A DNA stretch of 64,000 bases from Lasiodiplodia sp. COLG20 (Eukaryota > Ascomycota > Dothideomycetes > Botryosphaeriales > Botryosphaeriaceae), in assembly GCA_009801085.1 (NCBI GenBank), contig VNWV01000014.1:248001-312000 (forward strand), read 5' to 3'. The translations under genes and the position numbers were made by a program. Positions 11,478 to 22,437 of this stretch are shown piece by piece. The notes under the pieces were generated by a model. It was not told the DNA's origin. It worked only from the letters and a program-made list of their open reading frames with translations, and made no database searches. How positions within the stretch are numbered: the stretch's first letter is position 1; every line of letters begins with the position of its first letter.

Positions 11478-13009
11478 ATGGCAACACGTGCACTCGCTAC
11501 GTTCGTTTTGGCCAACTTACTGGGCTCATGCCTCTCTTTAGCTGTGCCAGTCGTGCGCCAAAGCGGCAAGGTTGGCGTGCTTGATGTTTCAATCCCACCC
11601 AACAGGAACGATGACCAATACTACACGGTCAGTTTGTCCAAGCTATTAGGATCTACTGCCTAACGCAGCCTTAGGTTGATCTCGATTTCGATGGCCAAAC
11701 CATTCCGGTTCTTCTCGATACTGGCTCTGGAGATCTCTTCGTTGGGTCAAACCAATGCAGCACGACTGATCCAGACAGCGGATGCTACAACAGCCCGTTT
11801 TACCAAATCACCGTGCGCTTGATCCCAGCCTATCCATTGCCTCATGAATACTAATGAGATTTTCAGAACGAAACCGTCATCGTTGCGAATGAGACGTTCG
11901 GCACTGTTGTGGGGGTTGCCGGCGTGAATGGGAACCAATCCATCATGCCCGTTGATTTTGGAGGCGTCACCATTCCAGATCTCGCCACTCGTATGTTCAA
12001 TCCTCTCGTTCGATAACACATCTGAATTCTGACAAAAGTCTTCAGCCCTTCTCTATTATGCGGGTAAGGGCGAGTTCCAGAATGGCTCTTTCGGAGGAAT
12101 TCTTGGTCTCTCTCCCCGCAACGTTTCTCGCAACTACTACTTCTTCGAGCGCCTTCCTCCAGTCGATGCCATGATCACGGAAGGTCTGCTAGAGAAGCCC
12201 GTATTTTCTCTGACCTTGCCCAGACTTGGGGATCCTGATTCCATATCCGGAAAATTGACACTCGGCGCCATCGAGGACGCTCCGGTCATCGGAGACATCT
12301 CCTACAACGAAATCATCGACGCACCCAAGTAAGCTCTACCACTCGACTTTGTGTGACCGAAAGAAACGTGGTGGCTAATTCGACTCACAGCTATGGCTAC
12401 GAGGATGCCCGTCTCGCCCCGCAGTCCTGGACTTCGCAGCTGGAGGGCGTGCGCATGAACGGAGTCGAGATCAACATGACGCAGAGCTGTAAGAATTGCC
12501 CTCTCTCTCCCTCACAACCACACCACATAACTCACACGCCACCCCCCACAGCAATCGACGAACAAGGCCGCTACCTCTCCCTCTTCGACTCGGGCGCCCA
12601 AACCATCCTCCTCCGCTACCAAGAATTCACCGCCGTTGCCGCGCTCTTCAAGGGCAAGACGATCGTGCAGGACGGCTTCGCCGTCTACTTCGACTGCGCC
12701 GAGCCGCAGCTGCTCGAGCTGAACTACCACGGCCGCTGGTTCGCCGTCGACCCGCTCGACCTCATAATCCCCAGCGACCATGGTGTCGTCAACGGGACGG
12801 TGATGTGCAAGTCCGCGCTGGGCACGTGGAGCAGGTCGTTTGCGGACTCGATTATTGGCGTGCCGTTTATGCGGAATGCGCTGAGTGTGTTTGATTACGT
12901 GACGGAGGATCTGTACAGTGTGCAGCCGCGCGTGGGGTTGGGGAGCTTGACGGATGGGGCGAAGGCTGTGGAGAGGTATGCGGGATTGTACCAGAATAGG
13001 CTGCTGTGA
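11478..13009 (+). CDS. secreted pepsin-like aspartic protease (family A1)
   Basis: Six exons (11478-11627, 11675-11812, 11867-11990, 12046-12328, 12391-12488, 12552-13009) give 416 residues, all junctions in frame. A signal peptide (about residues 1-20, LATFVLANLLGSCLSLA) is followed by a very short pro-region. Both catalytic motifs are present: LLDTGSGDLFVGS (Asp65) and LFDSGAQTIL (Asp277). The flap region and disulphide Cys pair (QCSTTDPDSGC) also look normal. Several N-glycosylation sequons support secretion. There is no C-terminal Ser/Thr-rich or GPI tail, so it is probably a soluble secreted enzyme. It ends 86 bp from the convergent gene on the minus strand. Confidence 0.9.
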
Positions 13010-13095
13010 AGTGGCTGACGGGTTACATTTAACATGGATTTCTACTGTGCAGGGTGCTAAGAACGGGAAAGGAAATTGAACAGCAATGGGATTTA

Positions 13096-14746
13096 TTATC
13101 TGAACCAACCAACGCAGCATCCCTTCTCTTCATTGTGAGAGCTCCCGCCGCTGGTACGGTGATGGCCCTCACGGCGGCGGCGGCCGCCGCAGCAGAGGAC
13201 ATTGAAGAACCCAGAGCAGCTGTCCATGAGGCGGTCATACCAGCTGACGCCGCCGACAGAGTCATCGACATTGTCGGTTTCAGGCACCCGCACATTGTTA
13301 GGCTTAGACACCTTCAGGCTGTTGGTTTCAGCCGTCGTCACACTGTGAATTTCAAGTGTCCGCACACTGTAAGTGTCAGCCCCCCTTCCGGTACCCAATG
13401 CCCCAACACCAATTTCCTCAATACGGTCGTCATCCACCGTAGCATCGCCTCCAAGCCCAACCTCCGGTCCACGTCTGGCCTCAATAACGATTGTGTTCGG
13501 TTCCAACGCATTGCCATCCGGGCCCACTTCGTACGGTTGCCTTTCATACACATCCATTTCCTGCCCTTGAGGTCTCTGCTGGACCTCCACCATCTCTATC
13601 GCTTCTTGCTGACTCTCCTGCCTGATCTCTGAGAGCTCCTGTCTTCTATTCTCGTCTTCCCGTCCCACCCCAGGCTGTGGCTGACTGGAATGGGATCTTA
13701 CCGATCCAACTGTGGGAGAATATGCTGTAGTAGGTGGAGATTGACGGGGAGAGTGCGTGTATGTTTGTGACGGCTGCATTTGGCCTTGGGCGGGGGCTTC
13801 TTGGAGGTGATCGCCGGATGAACTGATATCCGCCGGTATAATGTGTCCATCTGGGCTATTCGGGTGATTGGGTATCTGCTGCTGTGTATATATTGTTTGA
13901 TTGATCGTAGATATTGGACGATCAGCCTCCTGCGATGCTGGATTGATTTTAAAAACCGAATCTCCGGACGAGGAGGATAGGCGATCGTCATCGATGGAAT
14001 CCGGACCGGTTTCGAGCTGAGAGGTATAGCGGACGTCTGAATTGTTTGTTCTATGCATGATAGCGTGCACCCGCTCTTGTACTTCGGTATACCGACCAGT
14101 TCCTCCTCGCAATGCCCGAGCCATCAGTATTGGATTTACGCGCCCAGTAAGACTGTGGAGTGTGGACTCCACGTCGTCTAGGGTCATATTGATGAGCTCT
14201 CCGTTCCGTGTGACAGAATTTACTCTTGCGCGTCTACTAAAGATCAGTACTGACGGACGATATCATTTTGAGAAGTTTGTAGAAATACCCGGCGGTCTCC
14301 AAGTCAGATGCCATAAAATGAAAATCCTCGCTCATCTCTTTCAGGCATGACGCAACCTTCTTACAAGACTGCGAGATCGTGCGTATTTTTCTCCCAACAG
14401 CGAGCTCGAAGTATTCATTTTGACTTGGGGGTACCCATGTTGCTCCAGTAATGTCCAAGCTAACGTCCAGCATCCAGATCTGGATCCTCAACCTCAATTC
14501 ATCAAGCCGTCGGCCTATAGGTCGTAGCTTTCCTGATGCAAACTGCTGGGAAGACGCTTCAGCTGCATAAAAGGTATCTTGAGCAAGTTGCTCAAACGCT
14601 TGCAAACAACCATAACATATGGCTTCCGCCGGCGTGGAGGGATCATCCTTAATACGACATATAAATAGATGTTGTGGTTGGTGTTCCCGTAGGCCGTTTT
14701 GGTCGGTATTTTCTTGTCTCTCGTTTTTTGCTTGTTCGGTTTCCAT
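13096..14746 (-). CDS. hypothetical helical protein with disordered, beta-prone and Cys-rich tail
   Basis: Two exons (14289-14746, 13096-14236) with a 52-nt intron give 532 residues starting METEQAKNERQE. I do not recognise the family. Residues about 35-190 look alpha-helical (CLQAFEQLAQDTFYAAEASS, RPIGRRLDELRLRIQIWMLD) and loosely recall the N-terminal helical domains of fungal cell-death proteins. The centre is rich in Gln, Ser and Pro and probably disordered. Residues about 420-480 alternate polar and V/I residues (EPNTIVIEARRG, SVRTLEIHSVTTAETNSLKV). The C-terminus has a basic, cysteine-rich end (NVLCCGGRRRREG, KGCCVGWFR) that could be lipidated. It is transcribed divergently from the HeLo-DUF7580 gene, with only 298 bp between starts, so shared regulation is plausible. 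Confidence 0.65.
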
Positions 14747-15044
14747 AATGGCTGATACGGAAAGCTGAGTGTTGAGGCTGGTGATATTTCATTCTCTCAT
14801 CTTTGAGAGTGGATATCACAAATTTTTCAGGCCAATGAATGCAGAGTTTATGCCGTACACGTGACGTATTTCAGAAGCGGGGTATGCATAGAATAAGCGC
14901 CCGGCGAATACAGGCCCACCAATCACCATGATTGGTGGGGGCCGGGGCCTGGCATGATAACGAGGTGAACTGTGGGCCGACCAGGCTGAAAACTCATCAC
15001 AATCACCATCTAGCAAGCTTTTCTTTCACATCGTTCAAGCGACC
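14747..15044. promoter_or_regulatory. shared divergent promoter
   Basis: The 298-bp interval between the ATG at 14746 (minus) and the ATG at 15045 (plus) must hold both promoters. It contains a CACCAATCA/ATGATTGGTG inverted CCAAT-type motif around 14917-14937. No other element was assigned. Confidence 0.5.
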
Positions 15045-17015
15045 ATGAGCGGCTTTGAAACTGCGTCAGCCGCCCTTGCAGTTATCCAAATTACTAAACA
15101 CACTGTCACCGCTTTGGTCAATTTGTTACAGGAGTTCAACGAAGCTGGGTCTAGGCTGTTCGAGATAGCGGGCGAGTTCGATTGCTTCCAGTGGCGCCTC
15201 AAGGTATGGTGTGAGACGTGGTGCATTGGTGCGAAGGGTCAAGAAGCGGAAGATGAGCTTGTGAAGGCCTTGTGGGGTGAGACTGGCGGCAGAAGCATGA
15301 TTCTTCAGCTAGCCAGCATTGATGAGGAATGTAAACGGTTTGCAAGGCTTATGGTACGGCTGCTGGGAGTGGCAGACCTCAGCCAGTTCAACCTACAGGG
15401 TCAGATCTTCCAGACTCAAGTCCTAGAAGTTCCTAATACCAAGAAAACGGTGAGTTGACCCCGACAACAGATCTCCGGAGTCTACATATTGAGCACTTGC
15501 AAGGATGCTCCTGCTGTATAGGTACCAAAACTAACATTATGCAGTCATTTGGCTTTCTGAAACGTTTCACACGAGATACGAACTCCCGTCTATACGCTGA
15601 AGCTTTAGCGGTTGCAAAAAAAGCAACTTCCAACAGAGCGAAGGCTGATTTCGTTATGTTCAAAGGCCAAGTCTTCAATAGTATCATCCACAGCTTGGAC
15701 AACAAGTTCAGGAAGCTCGATGACGATTCCTTCAAGACATTTTGCTATTATCATCCTGACGTTTCGAGGAGTGCATCACACGGAGAAATCGCAAACACAG
15801 TCCGGGCGGAAACGACACTACAGAGGGCTTTCTGTACACGGGATGCTTCTAGAGCTCTCTACCACTGGTGTCTCAAACACGAGACAAACGAACAACTAAA
15901 TGGACCGAGCTCAAGCCGCCCCCAAGGCCAAAATGGAAGTAGTAGCTATGAACTGAAGCTGGACATCGGACTTCTTGCCAACAAATCGGATGCCTCTCCG
16001 GGCCTGCAGTTTCACTTCGCTGTGTCATGGCAACAGAATGGCCGCGAGCAAGAGCTATTAGTTGAAGGCCCATTGCCCGTCCTCAGCAGCCCTAGAGTAC
16101 ATACTCTTAGCAATTCTACACCAGGACTCAGTCTGAGTGGAACGGACTTCGAGACGGCGTGCTCTACCATTTTGGTAAAAGATAGCGAGAGATTCATTGT
16201 ACATCAACCTCGCGGCTCAGCAGATCCTGTCATTTGGTTTCAGAGCAAATACCCGGTGCCGCACACACTCTCTTTTGGAAAGGCTTCCAGCATCAGACTG
16301 AGTGATCTCCTCGAAGGTATCCAAGGGAAAACTTCCGGAGAAGCGTTTGAGGACTTTCCGAGCGTAGAGCGATTTGATCTGGCGTTCAAAGTTGTCGAAT
16401 TTGGCCTACAGCTGCTAGGAACCTCCTGGCTTTCCAACATTCGAAGCACACAGCTTCTCCGTCTTAAATGCTACGCAAGGAAACAACATTGGTTTGTCTT
16501 GGAGGTTGAGAGCGGAGCAAATGATAATGGCACACTCCTGAACAAGGCCGAACCTCAGACATTCATGATTGGTACACTCCTCACCGAGATTGCGATTGCA
16601 GAGCCAGTTGTCGGCGTTCATGAATACGAGTCCCAAGGCATAAGAAAGCTTGCTTTGAAAGTTATTCGCAGAGATGACCAAGGGAACAAGGAACATCACG
16701 CCATGAAGCTCAGTGCTGCAATCACGCGCGTCAGGAATTGTATGGGCATGGCTTATGGAGACGCTGTGGAGTTCTGCTTGAGACAGTCGAGCATCTCTCG
16801 AAATCCTGCTTGGGCTCAACTTCATGGAAACTGTGATGCAGGTAATCGGGAAGATGCTTACAAGTCCCTGCTCAAAGAATTCTATCAGGAGGTCTTCCTT
16901 CGGTAGGTCCTATCCTATATTCATAGTCATGAAGAATACGGCTAATGATGCGTCATTTAGGATCAAGGACTTGTATGAGCTGAGTAGAACTGGAAGAGGG
17001 GCTATCAAGAATTGA
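15045..17015 (+). CDS. HeLo-like / DUF7580 protein (fungal cell-death-associated)
   Basis: Three exons (15045-15449, 15545-16902, 16961-17015) give 605 residues. The N-terminus begins MSGFETASAALAVIQITKHT, a hydrophobic first helix, and continues GEFDCFQWRLKVWCETWCI, closely like the HET-S/HeLo pattern with its R-L-x-x-W block; the domain runs to about residue 190. The C-terminal half (from about residue 310) carries FDLAFKVVEFGLQLLGTSWL, then ALKVIRRDDQGNKEHHAM and AVEFCLRQ, typical of DUF7580 proteins. HeLo domains act in fungal heterokaryon incompatibility by membrane targeting; whether this protein is active is not visible. The last exon of 55 nt is supported by the ATTTAG acceptor and an in-frame stop. 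It shares a promoter region with an unknown helical protein. Confidence 0.8.
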
Positions 17016-18220
17016 GTAACTGTTGTTCATCTAGGTATCCGGTGATCCGGGCATCTATTAGAACCCCCACAACGGTCATTCAACTAGCTAATCCGATGAA
17101 CACCTTAACTCTCTGAGCCTACACGTATATTTATCCTGGGGCGCTCAAATTGATGTCGTCTGTGGGGAAGGGTTGGCATGATCGTGGGTACCCGCATGTA
17201 CGTCATTTGGCGCGACTTGGCATAATTACGAAAGGAACGGAAATCGCTCCAATGGTGTGGATTGTTGGATTCATTGTCAGGATGAGTTTCTTCAGTTCAG
17301 AAAGTCACCTTTACGTCCGGATCATGACGAGCTTCGGAAAGATAGCCTTTTGTAGCTCCATGATTTGCCTTCATTCTCACTCTCAGCACTTACCCGCATT
17401 GGAACGGAGATACTCAGGCTTTCAGACACGCTATCCGGCCACCTGAACGTGAACGAAATTCCCTTGGTGCCAAAATATGATCATTTGCCCAAACTTACAA
17501 GGGCGTTGTTGCCGATCTGGCATGCGGTGGCTTGGTGTGTACAACCGTGCGATTCTGCTCTTACCTGTATGTGGCTTAGCTGCGAAGGAATTATCGTAAA
17601 AAGCGCGTGATGTTCCTTTTTCAGCGAGCCTTGGCATGAGGCTGAAAGCCACCGTATACCTCTTCAGCTGAGGCTCTGTGTTTGCCTCACGTTGGCTGAG
17701 ACACCCCCTCCCACCACCATTTTGATCCAACTTCGTCTTTTTTACCGCCTTTGGAAGCAACGTGTGATGTTCTAATTTTTGTTTGGCTGATGGATTTCGA
17801 ATTTTCCCTAATGCGGTAAGTGGTCTAAGCCTCGAATCCCTCATTGGCTGTGGGCTTACGTCACTTCAGGCGGGCTGCTCAACAACCATCACACTTAAAT
17901 CTGGGTTCATCGCCGACGTAGGAACCCGCTTGTGATCGTCATGTTCCTGCGTTTGGTAGACGTAATGGTAATACCTCGCGTGCATTGCTCTATGCGGCAA
18001 TCCGGCAGAGCTGAGTGACAAAAAGCAACGAAGGCTTAGCTGAACTCCTGACCACCTCGCCCACCATCTTTGCCGGTAACCGATAAATCCTTTTCCATCC
18101 TGCAGTTGCACGATGTTTGCCTGCTGGAGGCAAATGGAGAAAATATGGGTATATAAGGGGTCTGCGTAACGGGGACTATCCTCGCTGTACACACTGCAGT
18201 CTTCATCAGCATCTACAAAC
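17016..18220. other. intergenic, no gene recognised
   Basis: Frames here (for example 17150-17446 plus, 17431-17844 minus, 17866-18315 minus) lack family features and splice logic. The right end is the esterase promoter. Confidence 0.5.
18150..18156 (+). promoter_or_regulatory. TATA box of the carboxylesterase gene
   Basis: TATATAA is placed about 70 bp before the ATG at 18221 and followed by a C/T-rich leader. Confidence 0.5.
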
Positions 18221-20234
18221 ATGTTCAAAGAATTCGCTCTTGCGCTCGCAGCCACCTTGCCGTTTTCCAACGCAAATCCAGTGCCAAACAACCCGTACGA
18301 TGCCGCATGCCACAAGTGGCCTCCGGCGGCAGACGGCTTGAAGGTGGACCTGGGCTACAGCATCTACGAAGGCTACCACAACTCTACAACTGATCTCAAT
18401 GTCTGGAAAGGGTAAGTCACCAACTCAATTTTATGGATTTTTACTGACGGTGGTTCAGGATCCGGTTTGCCGCCGCGCCGCTGGGTGGGCGACGTCTCCG
18501 GGCGCCAGAAGTGCCGCACACCAATCGGCATCCGCAGAACGCCACGGCCGCTGCACCAATTTGCCCGCAATCCGCGCCTCCCCTGTCTTCTCCTGAGATC
18601 CAACAGTTATTTACTCTGACCGATCCTCAAAGCGAAGACTGCCTGTTTCTGAACGTCTATGCTCCCGAGAACGCAGAAAATCTCCCGGTCTTCGTGTGGA
18701 TCCACGGCGGCGGCTATGAACTCGGCGGCATCACGCCCTACGATGCTTCTTCGCTGATCAACACGAACAAGCAAGACTTCGTTGCTGTTGTCATTCAGTA
18801 CCGCATGGGAGCTTTCGGGTTCTTGTCATCCGAAGAGGTGCGACGCAAGGGAGCGCTGAATGCTGGTCTGTTGGACCAGCAGATGACGCTGCAATGGGTG
18901 CAGAAGTACATCGGCCTTTTCGGTGGTGATGCGAACCGCGTGACAGTGGCAGGCGAGTCCGCGGGTGCAGGCTCGGTCATGAACCACATAATTGCTTACG
19001 GAGGAGCTCAGGGCGATCAGCTGTTCTCTAATGTGAGTTTCCAGCCGAGGAATATTTATTGAAATACGAGCTTACAGAGTCTGCAGGCGATCACGGCCAG
19101 CCCTTTTCTCCCGCAGTACTTCGAGTACGACTCACCAGAGGTCGTCAACACTTACCAGGAATTTGCTCAGCTGGCTGGCTGTGCCAACAATCATTCCGGC
19201 ATCTTCGACTGCCTGCAAGCAGCTCCCAGTGAGGCTTTGGTCTCTGCGAATGAGGAAATCGCGTCGTCTGCTCTCGTTGGCATTTTTGAGTTCAAGCCGG
19301 TAGTCGATGGCGCCCTGATCAAACAACGACCAAGCCAAGCACTCAAGGGCCGCACGAACGGCAATCGTCTCTTGACGGGCGTAAGTCACGCAACTCCAAC
19401 GAATTACTCGAGAGACCCGAGCTAACAGACGCGCTTTACTACAGAACAACGCCAACGAGGGCTACATCTTCGTCCCGCAGAACATCACCACACACGACCA
19501 TGTCGTCGACTTCCTGCGCACCTACTTCCCACGCCTCACCGACAATGACATCACCAAGATCCTCTCCGTCTACTCCACCCCCGACGTCCACGACAGCCCC
19601 TCCACCCCTAAGTTCCCCACGACAGGTGACCACCCGCCCACGGCCGTCAACCAGTCCGAGCTAGCCATCGGCCACCAGCAAGTTGCCAACGCCATCTACG
19701 GCGAAGCCACGTTCGCATGTCCGTCGTACTGGCTCGCGACAGCCTTCGCTAAGCAGGGCCGCGACGCCTTCCAATACCAGGTGAGCTCGCCCCCACACAT
19801 CCCCCTCCCCCAACAGACCCCTACCTCTACCCCCACCCCCGACGCCCCGCGCCCCCGCCCCTGTTCTTCAGCTAACACGCAAACCCCAGTTCTCCGTCAC
19901 CCCCGCCTTCCACGGCCTGGACATCCTGTACTACTTCCCGACGCCGACCTTCCCCGTCGGCGCCAGCGTGCAGACGGCGATGCAGAATGCGTTCGGCGCG
20001 TTCGTGACGGGCGACGCGGCGCCGGCGGGGTGGCCGCGGTACGAGCTGCGGGAGCCGGCGATGCGGGTTGTTAATGCGACGGGTGGCTCGCCGTTCGAGG
20101 CTCTGGGGTTCACGTTTTATGTTGATCCGGGGGTGGAGTTGGATGTCAGGACGGTGAGGGCGGATGAGTGGGAAGGGGGGAGGGCCGCGCGGTGTGAGGT
20201 TTTGAGGGGGTTGGGGGAGGTGTTGGTTATCTAG
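18221..20234 (+). CDS. secreted type-B carboxylesterase/lipase
   Basis: Five exons (18221-18411, 18459-19032, 19078-19380, 19445-19780, 19890-20234) give 582 residues, the usual length for fungal carboxylesterase family proteins. A signal peptide (MFKEFALALAATLPFSNA) leads the protein. The oxyanion region is WIHGGGYELGG (146-150), the nucleophile elbow GESAGAGS has Ser231, the acid is Glu361 in NANEGYIF, and the base is His476 in PAFHGLDILYYF. The block SEDCLFLNVYAP is the second family signature. All catalytic residues are therefore present. The substrate cannot be read from sequence; relatives hydrolyse lipids, aryl esters or secondary metabolites. The fourth intron (about 109 nt) is longer than the rest and very C-rich. 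Confidence 0.92.
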
Positions 20235-20532
20235 AGGCAGGGCTATGGGGAGTGGTTGGTAATTTTAGAGTGGTCGTTACAACTTGAGATGGATATGGTT
20301 TGAGGCTTTGGAGCAGGTTGGAACATACACTCTCGATGATGTTTTATTCATGTACTGAGCTTTGACTCTTGCAAGTGCCTGTTGCCCTTGGGCGGTATCG
20401 AATTAAAGAAGTGGAGATCGAGTGTGATTTACTTGCTCCAGGACAATGACTCTGATCTATATGTTATGCAGTCAGACACGCTCTGACCAGACCTCCCAGG
20501 TACATGTTGGAAAAAGAATACACAACCAACAC

Positions 20533-20615
20533 GTGGGTAGTTGAAGCTAGCCTCCGGACGTGTATGCAGGATTTTAGTTCGACATTCTCAACTGGACGAT
20601 AGCATCAACTGTTTA
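20533..20615 (-). mobile_element. MITE-like element, partial copy (core only)
   Basis: This segment matches the centre of the element at 58760-58976 in reverse orientation: GTGGGTAGTTGAAGCTA, CTCCGGACGTGTATG and TTCGACATTCTC are shared, and the two arms are inverted repeats of each other. The outer ends are not recognisable, so this is an old or truncated copy downstream of the esterase. Confidence 0.55.
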
Positions 20616-20844
20616 TGATATGTGCGAAAAGAAAATTATATATTGCATACCCAAAGGCAATCCCATAGATCGACCTGCCGGGCACCCTTTTCTCCATATC
20701 CTGCACCTCGCGACCACAACAATAGCTCAGCGAATATTAAACTGTGTTCGCCCTCAATATCCTTAGACACCAAATGATACGACACTACCTTGTGAACATG
20801 TCATTGAAGATAAAAAAGAGCAGAGATCCACTACTGAAATCCTT

Positions 20845-22437
20845 TCAAGAAAAGACTCTCCAGACCAGCGCAAAACTCTGAGGCTCCATAAAGCTAACAA
20901 TTTCAGCCGCGCGAACAGTAACTTCAACAATACCAGGCGGAATATCCTTCCAAACAACCTGCTCAACGTTGTTCTCATCATCGAAGTGTTGGCAGTTTCC
21001 CATATTGCCGTGGCGCTCCAATCCATCTGGTCCCTTCACTATCAGATTCAAGTTGTTTTGCAATGCCGCGCCGGGTTTGTCGGTGTACACCATGGTAACT
21101 TTAATAGTCATCCCTTGGGCTGAATTGGATACCGTGAAGGTGCGTTCTTCATTACGATCTTCCAACGGGTCTCCCATCAGAATGCCGCCCGTCTGAGTTT
21201 CCCAAAAAGGGATAATGGAATTCTTCAGGTTGATACGGCCAAAGCCTTCCTGGGTGCAGTCGGCATGCTTGAAGCATTCAGCACCGTTGATGAGTAAGGC
21301 TTTGACCAACGCCGCGCTTGGGCGCTGGACACCGTTGGTGATTAAGACTTCGCGCAGAACAGCCGCGCAGCCGGAAGCCAGTGCGGTTGCCATGCTCGTA
21401 CCAGAGAGAAGCATGAAGTAGCCATCTGCAGTTGTTCCATCGGGGTCGCCATCTGAGCCGTCAACCATGCTCTTACCAGAGGAAGGCATGACGTAGTTGT
21501 CATCAATCATTATAATGGCGTTGTCGTAGTCAACCATACACGATTTTGCTGACAAAATGGATGAACCTGGTGCAACTACATCAGGTTTGATACGATTCTC
21601 GACAGTCGGGCCGCGGCTGCTAAAGGAACAGATCCCGTCTGAACGGTGGGATTTCTCTCTGGGATAGCCATTTGCGTGGCGACCGGAATCGACTGCACCG
21701 ACAGTGAGACAGTTCTTGGCGGCCGCTTCGCTTCCTAGCGTCGGCCCTTCCAGCTTGTCTCCATCGTTGCCTGCCGCAAAGGAAATGAGAAAGTCATCGT
21801 GTTCCCAAACAAATGCATCGATCTCCTCAGAGTCTCCATCGTATGGAAGCTGTGTTCCAATCCAGTCTGCACCCCAAGAGTTGTTGTGGATGCGAGCTCC
21901 ATAGGTCTCGTATGAGTCGAGAAAAAGGTTTGTAAGCCAGCCAAGTCGTACGTTCCCCTCGTCAGATATGGACTGTAGGACTAGGCTTGCTCTTGGGGCT
22001 ATGCCTTGGATAGTCATGTCCTCTGAATCAGGGACTGCATTTCCCGGAACAGAGCCGCATACGTGTGTTCCACGACCGTCTTTATCGTCAGCCCGCCCAT
22101 CTCGTCGCAAGGAGATTAGTTGCCGGATTCTCCCCTTGAACGCCGGATGAATATTGCCGATACGCCCGCTGTCGAGGCCTGTGTCGCCGACGGCCACGAT
22201 CTGCCCTTCGCCCTGATATGGATTGCCGCTGATGGAAATGTTGGCGTTCATTGATTCTCGTGCAAGGTTGTTGAGAATTACTTTCCTTCGGACTGCTTCG
22301 ATAGTGCGAACTGCGTCCAATGCCGCCAAGTCGCTGAATGCTGCTGCTTGAACAGAAATCTGTATCTTGTTCTGGAAGTGGGGAACATCGTGCTTGTCAA
22401 GGCCAGTAATTCGGGTAATCTCTGCGAGGGGTCGCTT
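20845..22437 (-). CDS. S8 subtilase module of the fusion (KP-43-like)
   Basis: This open stretch lacks an ATG near its start (the first is at 22251, inside the protease domain), which supports its being the C-terminal module of the interrupted upstream gene. It holds the full catalytic set: Asp in VAVGDTGLDSG, His in GRGTHVCGS, the oxyanion Asn in FAAGNDGD and Ser in SGTSMATALASGCAA. A propeptide-like segment (ISVQAAAFSDLAALDAVRTI) precedes it. The C-terminal region MTIKVTMVYTDKPGAALQNN followed by LIVKGPDG resembles the jelly-roll domain of KP-43-type subtilases. No secretion signal is seen, suggesting an intracellular protease controlled by the fused caspase-like part; that link is inference. 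The active site looks intact although the reading frame upstream is not. Confidence 0.75.
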   Translation of the reverse strand, partial: KRPLAEITRITGLDKHDVPHFQNKIQISVQAAAFSDLAALDAVRTIEAVRRKVILNNLARESMNANISISGNPYQGEGQIVAVGDTGLDSGRIGNIHPAFKGRIRQLISLRRDGRADDKDGRGTHVCGSVPGNAVPDSEDMTIQGIAPRASLVLQSISDEGNVRLGWLTNLFLDSYETYGARIHNNSWGADWIGTQLPYDGDSEEIDAFVWEHDDFLISFAAGNDGDKLEGPTLGSEAAAKNCLTVGAVDSGRHANGYPREKSHRSDGICSFSSRGPTVENRIKPDVVAPGSSILSAKSCMVDYDNAIIMIDDNYVMPSSGKSMVDGSDGDPDGTTADGYFMLLSGTSMATALASGCAAVLREVLITNGVQRPSAALVKALLINGAECFKHADCTQEGFGRINLKNSIIPFWETQTGGILMGDPLEDRNEERTFTVSNSAQGMTIKVTMVYTDKPGAALQNNLNLIVKGPDGLERHGNMGNCQHFDDENNVEQVVWKDIPPGIVEVTVRAAEIVSFMEPQSFALVWRVFS

